From: Mesorhizobium sp. AR02
GTDB lineage: Bacteria; Pseudomonadota; Alphaproteobacteria; Rhizobiales; Rhizobiaceae
DNA length: 64,000 nucleotides
Assembly: GCF_024746835.1 (NCBI RefSeq)
Contig: NZ_CP080530.1
Coordinates: forward strand, 868,001-932,000
Reading direction: 5' to 3'
Shown piece by piece: positions 36,840 to 47,583 of this stretch; within the stretch, counting starts at the first letter, position 1; every line of letters begins with the position of its first letter. The notes under the pieces were generated by a model. The model was not told the origin of the DNA, searched no databases, and saw nothing but the letters and a program-made list of their open reading frames with translations. The position numbers and the translations under genes are program-made.

Positions 36840-37165
36840 TGCAGTGAAGTAGCGGAACTGGGCGGTGAAACGCCGTTGACTTTGGCACAGACTGAGACCG
36901 GCGATCGGGGCCTTGTGCCCTATCGCCCCATATGGGCGCTCCTCGTTGTAGTATCTGCGCCAATCCTCCAACTTTTCGAACCCCTTTGGCCTGACTCGCG
37001 CAAGATACCTAACATGATGCCATCGCAACGAGCTGGCGACGGAAGCATTGTCTGCACTTTGGGATCATGCAGGCTTTGCCTTCTCAAAGAGGTCGCGATC
37101 CGTCTCCTCCCAGTAGTGGTCGCATTCATTCTTGATTGCGACTTTCCGTAGCCAGCCCCTGCCAT
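36840..37165 (-). pseudogene. IS3-type transposase C-terminal remnant
   Basis: The minus strand reads FEKLEDWRRYYNEERPYGAI followed by GHKAPI, the standard C-terminal end of IS3 OrfB integrases ('WRxxYNxxRPHxAL'). Upstream pieces (CDHYWEETD) are in another frame. The rest of the element is missing. Confidence 0.65.
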
Positions 37166-38219
37166 TTATTTCCCTAGGATCTGCGATGCAGGTCGAGGCG
37201 TTGTCGCCGTTTCGGCGGGTAAGATAGGCAAGACGACCTCGGGTACCTTTCCGGTCAGCGAGTTAAGGAAGGCAACGAGCAGGTCGACTTCTTCGGCCTT
37301 CAATTCTTCGCCGAGCTGGGTGGTGCCCATAACGGCCACGGCCTGTTTCAGATCCCAAACCTTGCCCGAATGAAAATAGGGCGCGGTGAGTGCCACGTTG
37401 CGCAGCGGCGCCACGCGGAAAACAAACGAATCGTCGGCTGAATTGGTGACGGCAAAGCGGCCCTTGTCGTTTTCCGGCCGTACCTCGGCGCTGGGCTTTT
37501 CAATAAGGCCGAATGCGTAATAGGCCTCCCCGCCAACGTTGATGCCGGCATGGCAGGACGAGCAGCCTTTGTCCATGAAAAGCGCCAGCCCCTGTTTCTG
37601 TTCGGAAGTCATGGCGGCGTCATCGCCATTGAGGATAGAATCGAAGGGCGCCGGCGTGACCAGTGTCGCCTCAAAGGCTTCAACTGCCTTGGCTAAGTTG
37701 TCGAAGGTGACGCGATCGGCCTCACCGGGGAAAGCTGCATTGAACCAATCGACATATTGCGGCATCGACTTGAGCGTCGCGATGACTTGACCCGGAGTGT
37801 TGGCCATTTCGACACCGGCTTGGACCGGTCCCTTGGCCTGAGCCTTCAGGTCTTCGGCGCGACCATCCCAGAACTGCGCGATGTTAAAGACAGCGTTCAG
37901 TACCGTCGGCGTTGCGCGGTCCCTTCTGCCAACCATGGCCGATCGAGGTTTCAAGATTGTCGTCGCCCCCGGTGGCCAAGTTGTGGCACGAATTGCACGA
38001 CAAAACGCCTGACGCCGAGACGCGCGGATCGAAGAACAGTGCCTTACCGAGGGCGATCTTTTCCGGTGTGATCGGGTTGTTGGCGACTGCCGGCGTGGTG
38101 GATGGCAAAGCCTTGAAAGTGGCCAGTGCCGTTTCTCTGAGGTCGGCGGCGATCGGTTCGGCAGCAAAAGCGGTGGCTGCCGGCAAGGCGACAGCCATCG
38201 CAGTGAATAGCATTTTCAT
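37166..38219 (-). pseudogene. Periplasmic di-haem cytochrome c peroxidase, frameshifted
   Basis: The gene starts at ATG 38219 behind GGAGATCATTT and encodes a signal peptide (MKMLFTAMAVALPAATAFA). The first haem site is CNSCH; after NLATGGDDNLETSIGHGWQK the frame breaks near 37907. The second frame continues TPTVLNAVFNIAQFWDGRAE with the second haem site CSSCH and the conserved APLRNVALTAPYFHSGKVWD. Total length (~350) fits the CcpA/MauG family, which reduces H2O2 using c-type electron donors. About two bases appear to be missing, so as read no holoenzyme is made. Confidence 0.85.
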
Positions 38220-38802
38220 AAATGATCTCCGAGCGTTGTGCACGGACGCCATTGTGGGATATGCGGTTCGTAAACGCCCTGCGCTAGATCAACGGCGGGA
38301 GAGGATCAGGCCTGACGGCCAGACTTCGATCGGGCCTGCGATCGAATGGCGGAAGCCGCCACCAGGCTGTGTCGACCGTGGATTCCAACACGTGGCCGGC
38401 GCCATCGCAATTTGCTCGCGCTGACGGCCTGGTTGGTTCCTTGGGGCGTGGCGACGATCACCACAACAATGCCTAGGCGGAAAGCATCATTGAAGACCAT
38501 GAAGGTCGAAGCCGTGTATTCGATGACGTACGAAACCTTCAGCGGCGCGGAACACCTTCGGCCTTTTTCATTTTGCAAAATTCAAACGGACGGGATCGAG
38601 CTTCAAAGCAAACTCCGACCCAGTTACGGGACAGCCAACACCGAGCGGATCAACGTGCATGACGGTGGGATGCGGCGCTATAGACCTCGATGCTGGGATG
38701 AGCATCGCAATAATCCTGTCGAGACAATTGTTGCGTTCAGCGGCAACCCCCACTATGAAGCGACGCTTCGCCGACTATGTTTCAAGCCGCCCGGAGATTT
38801 TC
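38220..38802. other. Intergenic stretch between divergent genes
   Basis: About 580 bp between the divergent peroxidase and MucR genes. No gene recognised; promoters of both are expected here. Confidence 0.45.
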
Positions 38803-39273
38803 ATGACAGAAGAAGCCGACAAAAACATCGACACCCTCATCGAGCTCACAGCCGATGTGGTCTCAGCCTATGTCTCCAACAATCCGGTTCCGGTAGGGGA
38901 CCTCCCTGCTCTGATCGGCCAAGTGCATGCGGCTCTGAAAGGCACGGCCGGAAGCGTCTCCGCAGAAGAGCCGGCGGTCCTTAAGCCTGCAGTCCCGATC
39001 AAGAAGTCGGTGACACCGGACTACATGATCTCCCTTGAGGACGGGAAGAAATTCAAATCGCTAAAGCGCCATCTGTCGACCCACTACGGGCTGACGCCGG
39101 ACGAATATCGCGCCAAATGGGGCCTGCCGGCGGATTATCCCATGGTCGCGCCGAATTACGCCGCGGCGCGCTCGGCATTGGCCAAGACGATGGGGCTCGG
39201 CCGCAAACCGAAGGAGCCGGAAACGCCGGCGCCGGCGCCGGCGAAGCGGACCCGCAAGAAGGTCACGGCTTAA
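38803..39273 (+). CDS. Ros/MucR-family regulator lacking zinc ligands
   Basis: A 156-residue protein; start at ATG 38803 behind CGGAGATTTTC. N-terminal region (MTEEADKNIDTLIELTADVV, VSNNPVPVGDLPALIGQVHA) is the oligomerisation part typical of MucR, and the DNA-binding region reads DYMISLEDGKKFKSLKRHLS then THYGLTPDEYRAKWGLPADY and PMVAPNYAAARSALAKTMGL. In classical Ros/MucR the zinc finger has two Cys where this protein has Ser and Asp (ISLEDGKK). M. loti is known to have such Cys-less Ros/MucR paralogues that fold without zinc. A Pro/Ala/Lys tail ends the protein. It would be a transcriptional regulator or nucleoid protein binding AT-rich sites. Confidence 0.85.
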   Translation: MTEEADKNIDTLIELTADVVSAYVSNNPVPVGDLPALIGQVHAALKGTAGSVSAEEPAVLKPAVPIKKSVTPDYMISLEDGKKFKSLKRHLSTHYGLTPDEYRAKWGLPADYPMVAPNYAAARSALAKTMGLGRKPKEPETPAPAPAKRTRKKVTA

Positions 39274-39341
39274 TTTCGGCAACCGAGATTCGTTTTGGAC
39301 TGTGCTGCTGCCATTGGCATGATCTGCGGGGAATATGAAAA

Positions 39342-39366
39342 GGCGGGGGGAGCAACCCCGCCTTGT
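39342..39366. terminator. Bidirectional terminator between mucR-like gene and cspA
   Basis: GGCGGGG at 39342-39348 pairs with CCCCGCC at 39356-39362. On the minus strand it is followed by TTTTC and on the plus strand by TTGTCT. It lies between the convergent regulator and cold-shock genes. Confidence 0.65.
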
Positions 39367-39524
39367 CTCTCCAGACAGCCTGGTTTCAGGAATTCGCGAC
39401 GGTTTGCAGCACTCTGCTGACCGATTCTCCGGTCAAGCCATGTTCTCGCCCACTCTTGTCGGGCGGGGCAGCCCATCCGGGACGTGCCGCGTGCTTCCGG
39501 CTCTTGCGGGACGCAGCCGAAAAA

Positions 39525-39737
39525 TCAGCCAGCTTTGCTGAGGCTGCCAGCGGATGACTTGCCAGTGCGGCGGTCCTGTTCGATCTCATAGTTGATCTTC
39601 TGGCCGTCTGTGAGGGTTGAGAGGCCCGCGCGCTCGACAGCGGAAATGTGGACGAAAACATCCTGACCGCCATTGTCGGGCTGGATAAATCCAAATCCCT
39701 TGCTGCTGTTAAACCACTTCACTGTTCCGGTCGCCAT
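39525..39737 (-). CDS. cspA: Cold-shock domain protein
   Basis: A complete 70-residue cold-shock protein that binds single-stranded RNA/DNA. Both nucleic-acid motifs are present: KGFGFIQPD (RNP1) and VFVHIS (RNP2). Start at 39737 with [10 protein letters not shown]. It is of normal length and looks functional; the C-terminal [12 protein letters not shown] is a usual variation. Confidence 0.95.
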   Translation of the reverse strand: MATGTVKWFNSSKGFGFIQPDNGGQDVFVHISAVERAGLSTLTDGQKINYEIEQDRRTGKSSAGSLSKAG

Positions 39738-39942
39738 ATGCGTATTCCTTTGTACAATTGCAACGTGGGCAGGCCTTTAGGCCAGTCCGATACATAGCCG
39801 AGACTTTAGGCAAAGCAAAAACGAAAAATTGCGGGGCCCGGCTCGATCTGCTGATGGTGGCTCGCGCCACTGGGTCAACGGCTGGGTGGTTAACGTCGCC
39901 ACCTTGGTGCATAACCCTGGCGAGGCTTGAAGGAGTTCGGAA

Positions 39943-40191
39943 TTGGATTGTTTCAAAAGGATCGAGGCGTTAATCGATGCGGCCAGCGCGGATGCGATCG
40001 ATAGGGCGCGCGTTTTGCTGGATCAGTTGGACGATAAGTCGCAAACAATCGCCCAAGCGATCGACGACTTCCTGCTTGATCTGATGACCCTGGTGTTTGT
40101 TATAGAAAGCACCCAAGAGATGTTCCATTATCCGGCACGGCGGTTGGCACATCTGAAATTGACCAGGGTCAGGCTGTTGTTGGCATCATAG
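39943..40191 (+). CDS. Small hypothetical protein (TTG start)
   Basis: 82 residues from a TTG at 39943 with AAGGAG seven bases upstream, which is the reason to believe it. The product is helical and acidic (RIEALIDAASADAIDRARVL; DDFLLDLMTLVFVIESTQEM). No family was recognised. Confidence 0.5.
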   Translation: MDCFKRIEALIDAASADAIDRARVLLDQLDDKSQTIAQAIDDFLLDLMTLVFVIESTQEMFHYPARRLAHLKLTRVRLLLAS

Positions 40192-40441
40192 CCTTGAGCT
40201 TAGAGCCGGTCGCCGGTTAGAAGGCATCGATCTGTTCGTCGGCTCACCAGCGCGCAAAAACTGCCTGCATGGCGTGTGCAAAATTCCGTCGCCCCCTCAG
40301 CCAGCGGCGGCTGCAACTGCTCACCTTTCCAGCATCGCCGCCCCGATCGGAAAAGGAAACGTTCAATGTCACACGGACATCAGTGAATAGCGAACTCGGC
40401 ATGGCGCCCACGCAAAAGGCCCCTCTTTGTCGCCCACTTAA

Positions 40442-42059
40442 CCCGTCTTATGCACGACGATGGGCTTTTGAGGCTGGCGGATGTAGCTTAAGCGGTTGAT
40501 TTGGCGTAGGATTCGGTTGCTTAGGCCAACCCTTCCACCTCATCTCGGGAGCCACACCCGCCATGACCGAGAATACGTTGCTGCCGCTGTCTTTTCCAGC
40601 CGTCGGACGCAAGAAGATCACAGCTGCGTTTGACGGCGGCCGCATCACCTCGGATGGCGGCGTCATGCTTCTGGCCGCAGCCGAGCGTCGCCTGCAACTG
40701 GCCGACAGGCTGGCCGCGGTGATCCACGATCGGCGCGATCCAGAGCGGGTGACGCACGCCATGGCCGACATTCTGCGCGCCCGCATCTTTGCGATCGCGT
40801 GCGGCTACGAGGACGCCAATGATCTCGACCGACTGCGTACCGACCCGGCCTTCAAGCTCGCCTGCGGGCGGCTGCCCGACAGCGGGATTGATCTGTGCTC
40901 GCAGCCGACCTGCTCGCGGCTGGAGAACCTGCCTGACCTGCGCACCGTCATCCGGCTCAGCTGGGTGCTGGTCGATCTCTGGCTGTCGAGCTATGCCGCG
41001 CCGCCCGCAAGCGTCACGCTCGACATCGATGATACGCTGGATGTCGTTCACGGCCATCAGCAGCTCTCGCTCTTCAACGCCCACTACGACGAGCGTTGCT
41101 TCCTGCCGATCCACATCTACGACGCCGCGACAGGACGCCCGGTCGCCATGATCCTGCGTCCTGGCAAGACCCCGGCGGGCAAGGAGATCCGCGGCCATCT
41201 GCGCCGTCTCGTGCGCCGCATCCGCGCCCGCTGGCCGACCACCCGCATCCTGATCCGTGGCGACAGCCATTACGGCCGGGCGCAAGTCATGGCCTGGTGC
41301 GAGAACAATGCGATCGACTACCTCTTCGGCCTACCCGGCAACAAGGTTCTGCAGCGGCTCGTCGACGAGAGCGCCGACGACATCCGCACCCGCCGCGCGC
41401 TCGAGCGCAAGCCTGTGCTGCGCGGCTATGCCGAGACCCGCTACAAGGCGAAGTCCTGGAAGGCCGAACGCCGCACCTGCGCTCGCATCGAGGCAACCAC
41501 CCTCGGCCTCGACATCCGCTTCGTCGTCACCAATCTCGACAAAGGCTCCGCCGAGCACATCTACGACGTGATCTACTGCGCCCGCGGCCAGGCCGAAAAC
41601 CTGATCAAGATGCACAAGAGCCAGCTCGCATCCGACCGAACCTCCTGCCGCTCACCGATTGCCAACCAGGTCCGTCTTGTCCTGCACACCGCCGCATACT
41701 GGTTGATGCTCACCCTGCGCGAGGCGGTGCCAACGACCCATCATCTGCGCAACGCCGAGTTCGCTACGCTGCGGCTCAGGCTGCTCAAGCTCGGCGCCCG
41801 CGTCATCGAAACCGTCTCGCGCATCCGCCTGGCCTTCGCCGCCGCCTGTCCCGAGGCAAGTCTGTTCCGGGCGATCGCCAGCAATCTGCTACCAACAGGA
41901 CCATGACCGCCGGGGCAGCAGGCCCCGCCGAAACCACACAGCTTCCACCCTCCAGCGCGTTCACAAGTCCAGACACAGCCGCGGTGAAAAAGACGCCGAG
42001 CCGCCACCTGTCCGCCGCTCAGCGGCAAACAAACCCAGATCCGTCATGAATAGGACGGG
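40442..42059 (+). mobile_element. IS1380-family insertion sequence
   Basis: The ends CCCGTC(T/C)TAT-N-CA-N-GACG are inverted at 40442 and 42059, flanked by TTAA on both sides (40438-40441 and 42060-42063), a 4-bp duplication typical of IS1380. Length is 1618 bp with one intact transposase. Confidence 0.88.
40563..41906 (+). CDS. IS1380-family transposase
   Basis: A complete 447-residue transposase. DDE motifs: VTLDIDDTLDVVHG (first Asp), ILIRGDSHYGRAQVMAWCE (second Asp) and YCARGQAENLIKMHKSQLAS (Glu). Ends LLPTGP. Apparently functional, and the flanking duplication is exact, so this insertion is recent. Confidence 0.93.
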   Translation: MTENTLLPLSFPAVGRKKITAAFDGGRITSDGGVMLLAAAERRLQLADRLAAVIHDRRDPERVTHAMADILRARIFAIACGYEDANDLDRLRTDPAFKLACGRLPDSGIDLCSQPTCSRLENLPDLRTVIRLSWVLVDLWLSSYAAPPASVTLDIDDTLDVVHGHQQLSLFNAHYDERCFLPIHIYDAATGRPVAMILRPGKTPAGKEIRGHLRRLVRRIRARWPTTRILIRGDSHYGRAQVMAWCENNAIDYLFGLPGNKVLQRLVDESADDIRTRRALERKPVLRGYAETRYKAKSWKAERRTCARIEATTLGLDIRFVVTNLDKGSAEHIYDVIYCARGQAENLIKMHKSQLASDRTSCRSPIANQVRLVLHTAAYWLMLTLREAVPTTHHLRNAEFATLRLRLLKLGARVIETVSRIRLAFAAACPEASLFRAIASNLLPTGP

Positions 42060-42063
42060 TTAA

Positions 42064-42436
42064 CCACCCAGCACCGAAGAACCCGATCGGCGGAAATTGT
42101 TACGGTTTCTGCTTGTCCCGACGACTGAACGGAGAAGAGAAAAATTCTGATCCAAACTGCCCAAACTGCAAAGTGTGTTTTCGCACTTTCGCAGATGGCG
42201 AAGCATCAGATGTTCTGCCTTCCAATCGGGGCTGCGCCCGATCCTGGCTGCGCCAGGCTGTAATGAGCGAAGTCCATTTCCGTTGCCGAAAATGGCTATG
42301 CAAACACCGTGCGATTTCGGCTCTCGAATGGCAGCATCTATCTCGACGATTGACCCAACGCCTTGAGGTAGGCCGCCACCTAAACTGCGAACAACGACAA
42401 TACTAACCCCAGCCCTGTTCTTGGAAAAACAGGATA
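42064..42436. other. Intergenic stretch, no gene recognised
   Basis: About 370 bp between IS1380 and the carboxylase relic. No supported gene or site. Confidence 0.4.
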
Positions 42437-43020
42437 ATGCAAAAATTACCCTTTGATACAGTTCTGATCGCCAATAGAGGCGAGATCGCCGTACGAATCA
42501 TCAAGACGCTGCGCGAGCTGGAGCTGCGCTCTGCAATTGTCTACCACGATTTCGATGCGGGGACGCCAGCCGTCTCAATGGCCGACGTGGCGGTTCCCAT
42601 AAGCGGTCGCACACCGGTCGCGGCCTATCTCGATAATCATCGCTGCCGCCCACGATTTGAACGCTGGGGCGATTCACCCGGGCTATGGATTTTTGTCGGA
42701 GAATGCGGAATTTGCTCGCAAGGTGTTGGAGGCCGGCATCGTGTTCATTGGGCCTACTCCAGAGAATATCGAATTGATGGGCGACAAGATCCAGGCCCGC
42801 AAGTTCGTTCAGCGGAATGGCTTTCCCGTCGCGCCTTCGGCGATCGAAGAGGATGATCCAGCAACGTTCATTTCGCGCGCACGGTCCATTGGAACGCCTT
42901 GGTGAAACCATCCGCCGGCGGCGGTGGCAAGGGCATGCGGATCGCGCGACATCGATGCATTGGAACACGCCATTGTGCAGGCACGCAGGCGCAGCGGTAT
43001 TTCGGAGATGCTGCGAAGCC
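42437..43020 (+). pseudogene. Biotin carboxylase subunit (acyl-CoA carboxylase), 5' fragment with frameshifts
   Basis: The first frame reads FDTVLIANRGEIAVRIIKTL, the universal biotin carboxylase start. A shift near 42640 leads to NAGAIHPGYGFLSENAEFAR and GPTPENIELMGDKIQARKF in another frame, then VKPSAGGGGKGMRIAR (the ATP-grasp Gly loop) in a third, and ALEHAIVQARR. The match ends near 43015, where a different gene begins. About one third of an AccC/PccA-type subunit is left. Confidence 0.82.
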
Positions 43021-43551
43021 ATGATTATCGATGGCACTGGCAAGGAGTTGCCGCCAGGCGTGACAGGCGAAGTAGCGGTGCCGGTCCCCAACGTCTTCTA
43101 TGAATATTGGCGCGATCAACAAGCGACCCGAGAGGCGCAGCGTGAGGGAGGGTATCGCAGTGGCGATCTCGGTCACCGCGATGCCGACGGTTATTTTTGG
43201 GTCCGTGATCGCAAAAGAACCTGATCATTTCCGGCGGAGAAAACATCTATCCGGCGGAAGTCGAGCGTGTGCTTAACGACCGATGTCGCAGAATGCGCTG
43301 TCGTCGGCCGGCCGGATCCGCGCTGGGACGAAGTACCAGTCGCCTACGTGATCAGGCGGGGGGCTCGGATCGAAGCAGAAGCACTGGCTGCCTATGTGCA
43401 GTCCCAAGTCGCCCGTTTCAAAGTCCCGCGCGAGTTTATTTTCACCAAAGAATTGCCGCGAACGGCGTTGGGCAAAATCCAGCACTCTATTCTGAAAGAG
43501 CGCGATGCCTGCAAAGAGGCAGCAATTGAAGAACAGGGCCTTGCGCGATGA
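43021..43551 (+). pseudogene. AMP-forming acyl-CoA synthetase, 3' fragment with frameshift
   Basis: The frame starts inside the adenylation domain (MIIDGTGKELPPGVTGEVAV), continues GGYRSGDLGHRDADGYFWVR then, after a shift near 43220, LIISGGENIYPAEVERVL, and after another ECAVVGRPDPRWDEVPVAYV, to the C-terminal lysine motif LPRTALGKIQHSILKER. This is the last ~170 residues of an ANL-type ligase (malonyl- or fatty-acyl-CoA type). It is directly joined to the carboxylase relic. Confidence 0.82.
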
Positions 43552-44774
43552 CTGGGTTCTTTTACGGCCACAGGTGAACTTGCGATTCAAGATGAATGCG
43601 GCGGTGACGGTGCCATACGAACTCGGCCTCGGCGAAAGGTTCGGAGGCTATCGCTTGTGATTTCTTTCGCGATTTAGATTTTGGACGTGAAGCGTAATAT
43701 TGAGCGCGCTGCTCATGCCGCCTCACCAATCGCCGTCCGGCCGTCGATCGCCCTTTACGAAATCTCCCAGCTTCGGCTGCCGGCGGGATCAGCAAAGGGC
43801 GTCGCTCAAGGCCGCTTCGTCCTCGCATCCGCCGATATATGATCAATTAAAGGCAATGTCTCAGCGTCCTGAGGATGGCGAATTGCGGTTCCTTGGTCCG
43901 CTCCGGACATTGAAGAAGGCATGCCGATAAGAAACACGCCGAGAGCGTCTCCCGGCGCTGCCTTATTTGTTGGTTTTTCAAAACGGCCAGGCGCTGTCTG
44001 TCGGCTTGGGGGCGCGGCCCAGCGTCTAGCAGCCCCGCGATTTTGTCGGGAGGTGTACACACATTGCCTCGCGATCCCGGATAGCTTTGGGCAACTCTGA
44101 CAACTGATATCAAGCACGCTGCCGAGGCCAGAGCCGGCGATGCCACGCTCTAGCCAGGTGCCATTGAGCGGCCTCCTTGACGTCGGCCTGCCAAGCTCCC
44201 GGTCGCCTCTCCGCCACTGCGAATAGCCTGGCGGCCAGCTCTTTCCTACCGGCCACGCTCCTGACTCCGCTGCTCGTTCAGCGTCGCCCCTGGCCTGCCT
44301 GTCGAGGACAGCGTTCTGCGTCGACCACCATCGTCTCCATTCCAACCCTCTCAGTGCCGCGGCCAGTTCGAGAAGCTTCCTATCCCCTGCCGCGGCAGCA
44401 CGCTCAATCGTCTTCCACCCGAGCAAGATATCGTCTCAAGCCGCAAGCGCTTCGCGTTCGGCGCCGTCCGATGTCCGACAATGTCGGATACGCAACAGAG
44501 CAGAGCCCGATTTATCACATTGCCGAAACGGTTTTCTCATTTGGCACGGCACGTGCGCGGTCATCCGCAAACGCGTCACGGACCAAGGAGAAGCCGTCCC
44601 ATGATCACCTCACCAAAAAATAACGCCCCACGACTCCCGGACGCATCCAAAGATGAGGCTCGAGCAAGGCCTGGCAACATGCAGACGGCTCGGGTGGATC
44701 GGCGCTGCCTATCGGTCCACTTTCTCCCACACGGGGAGACGGGGACGCAGCGCCTTCAAAATAAGGAAATCGCT
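43552..44774. other. Long region without a recognised gene
   Basis: About 1.2 kb. Long open frames exist on both strands (for example minus 43806-44426), but codon use and composition (Arg/Pro/Ser-rich products) look like shadows, and no domain was recognised. It may hold relics too decayed to identify. Confidence 0.4.
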
Positions 44775-46181
44775 TTGCCACGAACCTTGCCGATCGTCCG
44801 GCCACCACAACCGGAGCCATCCACCAAACTTCCGTCTCGGTGGCTGCGCAGGGCATTCATTGAGACCGCCTTGGTTTTCGCGATGACCGCTCCGGTTCTG
44901 GCCGCCACCGACGACGGCAAGGTGACGGATTTCTTGCTCGACAACGGCATGGAGGTGGTCGTCATCCCCGATCACCGCGCGCCGATCGTCACCCATATGG
45001 TGTGGTACAAGGTCGGCAGCGCCGACGAGCCGTCGGGCAAATCCGGCATCGCGCATTTCTTCGAGCATTTGATGTTCAAGGCCACGGCCAATCACGTCGC
45101 CGGCGAGCTGAACCGCGCGGTGGCCGAGATCGGCGGCTCGCACAATGCCTTCACCTCTTACGACTATACCGCCTTCTACCAGAGAGTGGCGCCCTCGGCG
45201 TTGGAGCAGATGATGAGCTTCGAGGCCGACCGTATGCGCAACCTCAGCCTCACCGACGACGATATCAAGACCGAGCGCGACGTGATCATGGAGGAGCGCC
45301 GTCTGCGCGTCGACAACAATCCGCAGGCGGTTCTAGAAGAGGAGGTCAACGCGACGTTGTGGCAGAATCAGCCTTACCGCATCCCGATCGTCGGCTGGAT
45401 GCAAGAGATGGAGCAGCTGAACCGCACCGACGCCGTCGCCTTCTACAACAAATATTATAACCCCAACAATGCCGTGCTGGTGGTGGCGGGCGATGTCGAG
45501 CCGGGGACGGTGAAGGCGCTGGCCGAGAAGACCTATGGCAAGCTCCCGCGTGGACCCGAGCTGCTGCCGCGAGTCCGGCCGGTCGAGCCGGAGCAGAACA
45601 CTAAGCGCACGGTGACGCGCACCGACGCGCGCGTGTCGGTGCCGAACTTTTCGACGCATTGGGTGGTGCCGTCCTATCGCACCGCTGAGCATAGCGAGGC
45701 CGAGGCGCTCGACCTGCTTGCCGAGATCCTCGGCGGCGGCAGCCGCAGCCGGCTCTACCAGCAGTTGGTGGTGAAACAGGGAATAGCCACCGAGGCCAGC
45801 GCCTGGTTTCAGGGCACCATGCTCGACGCCACCAATTTCACCGTCTACGGGGCGCCGCGCGGCGACGCCAAGCTCGCCGACATCGAGGCTGCGGTCGATG
45901 CCGAGATCGCCCGCATCGCCAAGGACGGTGTGACCAATGACGAACTGGACAAGGCCAAGAACCGCCGTGTCCGCTCGGTGATCTTCGCCCGCGACAAGCA
46001 GGACTCCATCGCCAGCATGTATGGCTCCACGCTTGCCACCGGCGGCACCGTAAACGACGTCGAGGAATGGCAGGACCGCATCCGCGAGGTCACCGCCGAT
46101 CAGGTCAAGACGGTTGCCGCCCGCTATCTCGTGTCCGACCATTCGACCACCGGCTATCTCTTGCCCAAGACGGAGAAATGA
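44775..46181 (+). CDS. M16-family zinc metalloprotease, catalytic subunit
   Basis: A 468-residue pitrilysin-type protease. The start at TTG 44775 was chosen because AAGGAAA lies six bases upstream and it gives a signal peptide ([20 protein letters not shown] then LAA). The zinc motif is intact: HFFEHLMF (H-x-x-E-H) with the distal Glu in [11 protein letters not shown]. The second half carries the usual M16 C-terminal domain ([19 protein letters not shown]). The frame extends 98 codons further up to 44481 without a ribosome site. It is expected in the periplasm, acting with the next gene's product, whose start is 4 bases downstream. Confidence 0.88.
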   Translation: MPRTLPIVRPPQPEPSTKLPSRWLRRAFIETALVFAMTAPVLAATDDGKVTDFLLDNGMEVVVIPDHRAPIVTHMVWYKVGSADEPSGKSGIAHFFEHLMFKATANHVAGELNRAVAEIGGSHNAFTSYDYTAFYQRVAPSALEQMMSFEADRMRNLSLTDDDIKTERDVIMEERRLRVDNNPQAVLEEEVNATLWQNQPYRIPIVGWMQEMEQLNRTDAVAFYNKYYNPNNAVLVVAGDVEPGTVKALAEKTYGKLPRGPELLPRVRPVEPEQNTKRTVTRTDARVSVPNFSTHWVVPSYRTAEHSEAEALDLLAEILGGGSRSRLYQQLVVKQGIATEASAWFQGTMLDATNFTVYGAPRGDAKLADIEAAVDAEIARIAKDGVTNDELDKAKNRRVRSVIFARDKQDSIASMYGSTLATGGTVNDVEEWQDRIREVTADQVKTVAARYLVSDHSTTGYLLPKTEK

Positions 46182-46185
46182 AGTG

Positions 46186-47583
46186 ATGATGAACCAACAC
46201 CGTGCCGCCTTTGCACAAGCCCTGCCTTTTCCGCTTTCAGCGGCACAAGGCAGCGTCGCGCGCCTTGCCACCCCGCTGGCCATCCTTTTCATCGCCATTT
46301 TCTTCCTCATCCTGCCGGCGCTCAGGGCCCATGCGGCGATGAATATCCAGGAGGTGAAATCTGAAAAGGGCATCACCGCCTGGCTGGTGGAGGACCATAC
46401 GCTGCCGATCATCACCATCCGCTTCGCTTTCCACGGCGGCTCTACCCAGGACCCGGCCGGCAAGGAGGGGCTGGCGAACCTGATGGCCGGCCTGTTCGAC
46501 GAGGGCGCCGGCGGTCTCGACAGCAATGCCTTCCAGGTGAAGCTTGACGACGCCGGCGCCGAGATGAGCTTCGACGCGGGGCGTGACGGCATCCACGGCT
46601 CGATGCGCATGCTTTCGGAACAACAGGACGCCGCTTTCGATCTGCTCAGGCTCGCGGTCAACAGGCCGCGCTTCGACCAGGAGTCGGTCGACCGCATCCG
46701 CGCCCAGATGCTCTCCGGCATCATCGCCAATGAGCGCGACCCCGAGGCGATCGCTCAGCGCAAATGGCTGCGCGCGATCTATGGCACCCATCCCTATTCC
46801 CGGCCGGACGAAGGGAACAAAGTGAGCCTCGCCGGCATCACGCCGGCCGATCTCGGCGCCTTCCACAAGGCCACTTTCGCTCGCGACGGGCTCCATGTTG
46901 CCGTGGTCGGTGACATTGACGCAAAGAGGCTGAGTGAAAAGCTCGACCAGCTGTTCGGCGATTTGCACGACAAGCAGACGCTCTCCCCCGTTGCCGATGT
47001 CGCCGCCAAACTCGGACAGCAGGTGGAGGTGAACTACGAGCTTCCCCAGACCTCGCTGCGATTGGCTTTTCCTGGCGTCGGACGCAGTGAGCCGGGTTTC
47101 TTCGCCGCGCTGCTGATGAACGATATCCTCGGCGGCTCGCCCTTCACGTCGCGCCTGTGGGAGGAGGTGCGCGAAAAGCGCGGCCTTGCCTATGGCGTCG
47201 GCTCTTATCTGGCCGGCTACGAGCATTCTCATGAACTGCTGGTTACGACGGCGACGCGCTCGGACCGTGCCGCCGAGACGCTGAGCATCGTGCATCAGGT
47301 GGTGAAGGATATGGCGGAGAAGGGCCCGACGGAGGCCGAGCTCGAGGCGAGCAAGAAGCATCTGATCGGCGCCTATGCCATCAACTATCTGGATTCCTCC
47401 AGCTCGATTGCAGCCACGCTCGTCGGATTGCAGCTCGACAAGCTTGGCATCGACTACATCCAGCGCCGCGCCGCCCTCATCGATCAAGTGACACTCGACC
47501 AGGTCAAGGCTGCGGCGAAGAAGCTGCTTACGGCCGAGCCCGCCATTATGGTCGTTGGCCCGCCGCTGGGGGGCAAAGGATGA
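46186..47583 (+). CDS. M16-family protease, non-catalytic partner subunit
   Basis: Starts at ATG 46186 behind GGAGAAATGAAGTG, 4 bases after the stop of the first M16 gene, so the two are a tight operon. A membrane/signal segment (LAILFIAIFFLILPALRAHA) precedes the domain. The position of the zinc motif reads GLANLMAGL, so H-x-x-E-H is missing, while the C-terminal substrate-binding R/Y region is conserved (RLWEEVREKRGLAYGVGSYL). This is the known catalytic/non-catalytic M16 heterodimer layout. Length 465 residues, complete. Confidence 0.88.
   Translation: MMNQHRAAFAQALPFPLSAAQGSVARLATPLAILFIAIFFLILPALRAHAAMNIQEVKSEKGITAWLVEDHTLPIITIRFAFHGGSTQDPAGKEGLANLMAGLFDEGAGGLDSNAFQVKLDDAGAEMSFDAGRDGIHGSMRMLSEQQDAAFDLLRLAVNRPRFDQESVDRIRAQMLSGIIANERDPEAIAQRKWLRAIYGTHPYSRPDEGNKVSLAGITPADLGAFHKATFARDGLHVAVVGDIDAKRLSEKLDQLFGDLHDKQTLSPVADVAAKLGQQVEVNYELPQTSLRLAFPGVGRSEPGFFAALLMNDILGGSPFTSRLWEEVREKRGLAYGVGSYLAGYEHSHELLVTTATRSDRAAETLSIVHQVVKDMAEKGPTEAELEASKKHLIGAYAINYLDSSSSIAATLVGLQLDKLGIDYIQRRAALIDQVTLDQVKAAAKKLLTAEPAIMVVGPPLGGKG

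Noticed and set aside
43806..44426. 206-codon minus-strand frame as a gene
   Set aside because: Arg/Ser/Pro-rich, no ribosome site and no domain; probably an artefact of high GC.
44481..44774. 98-codon N-terminal extension of the first M16 protease
   Set aside because: No ribosome site, not needed by the family, and it would bury the signal peptide.
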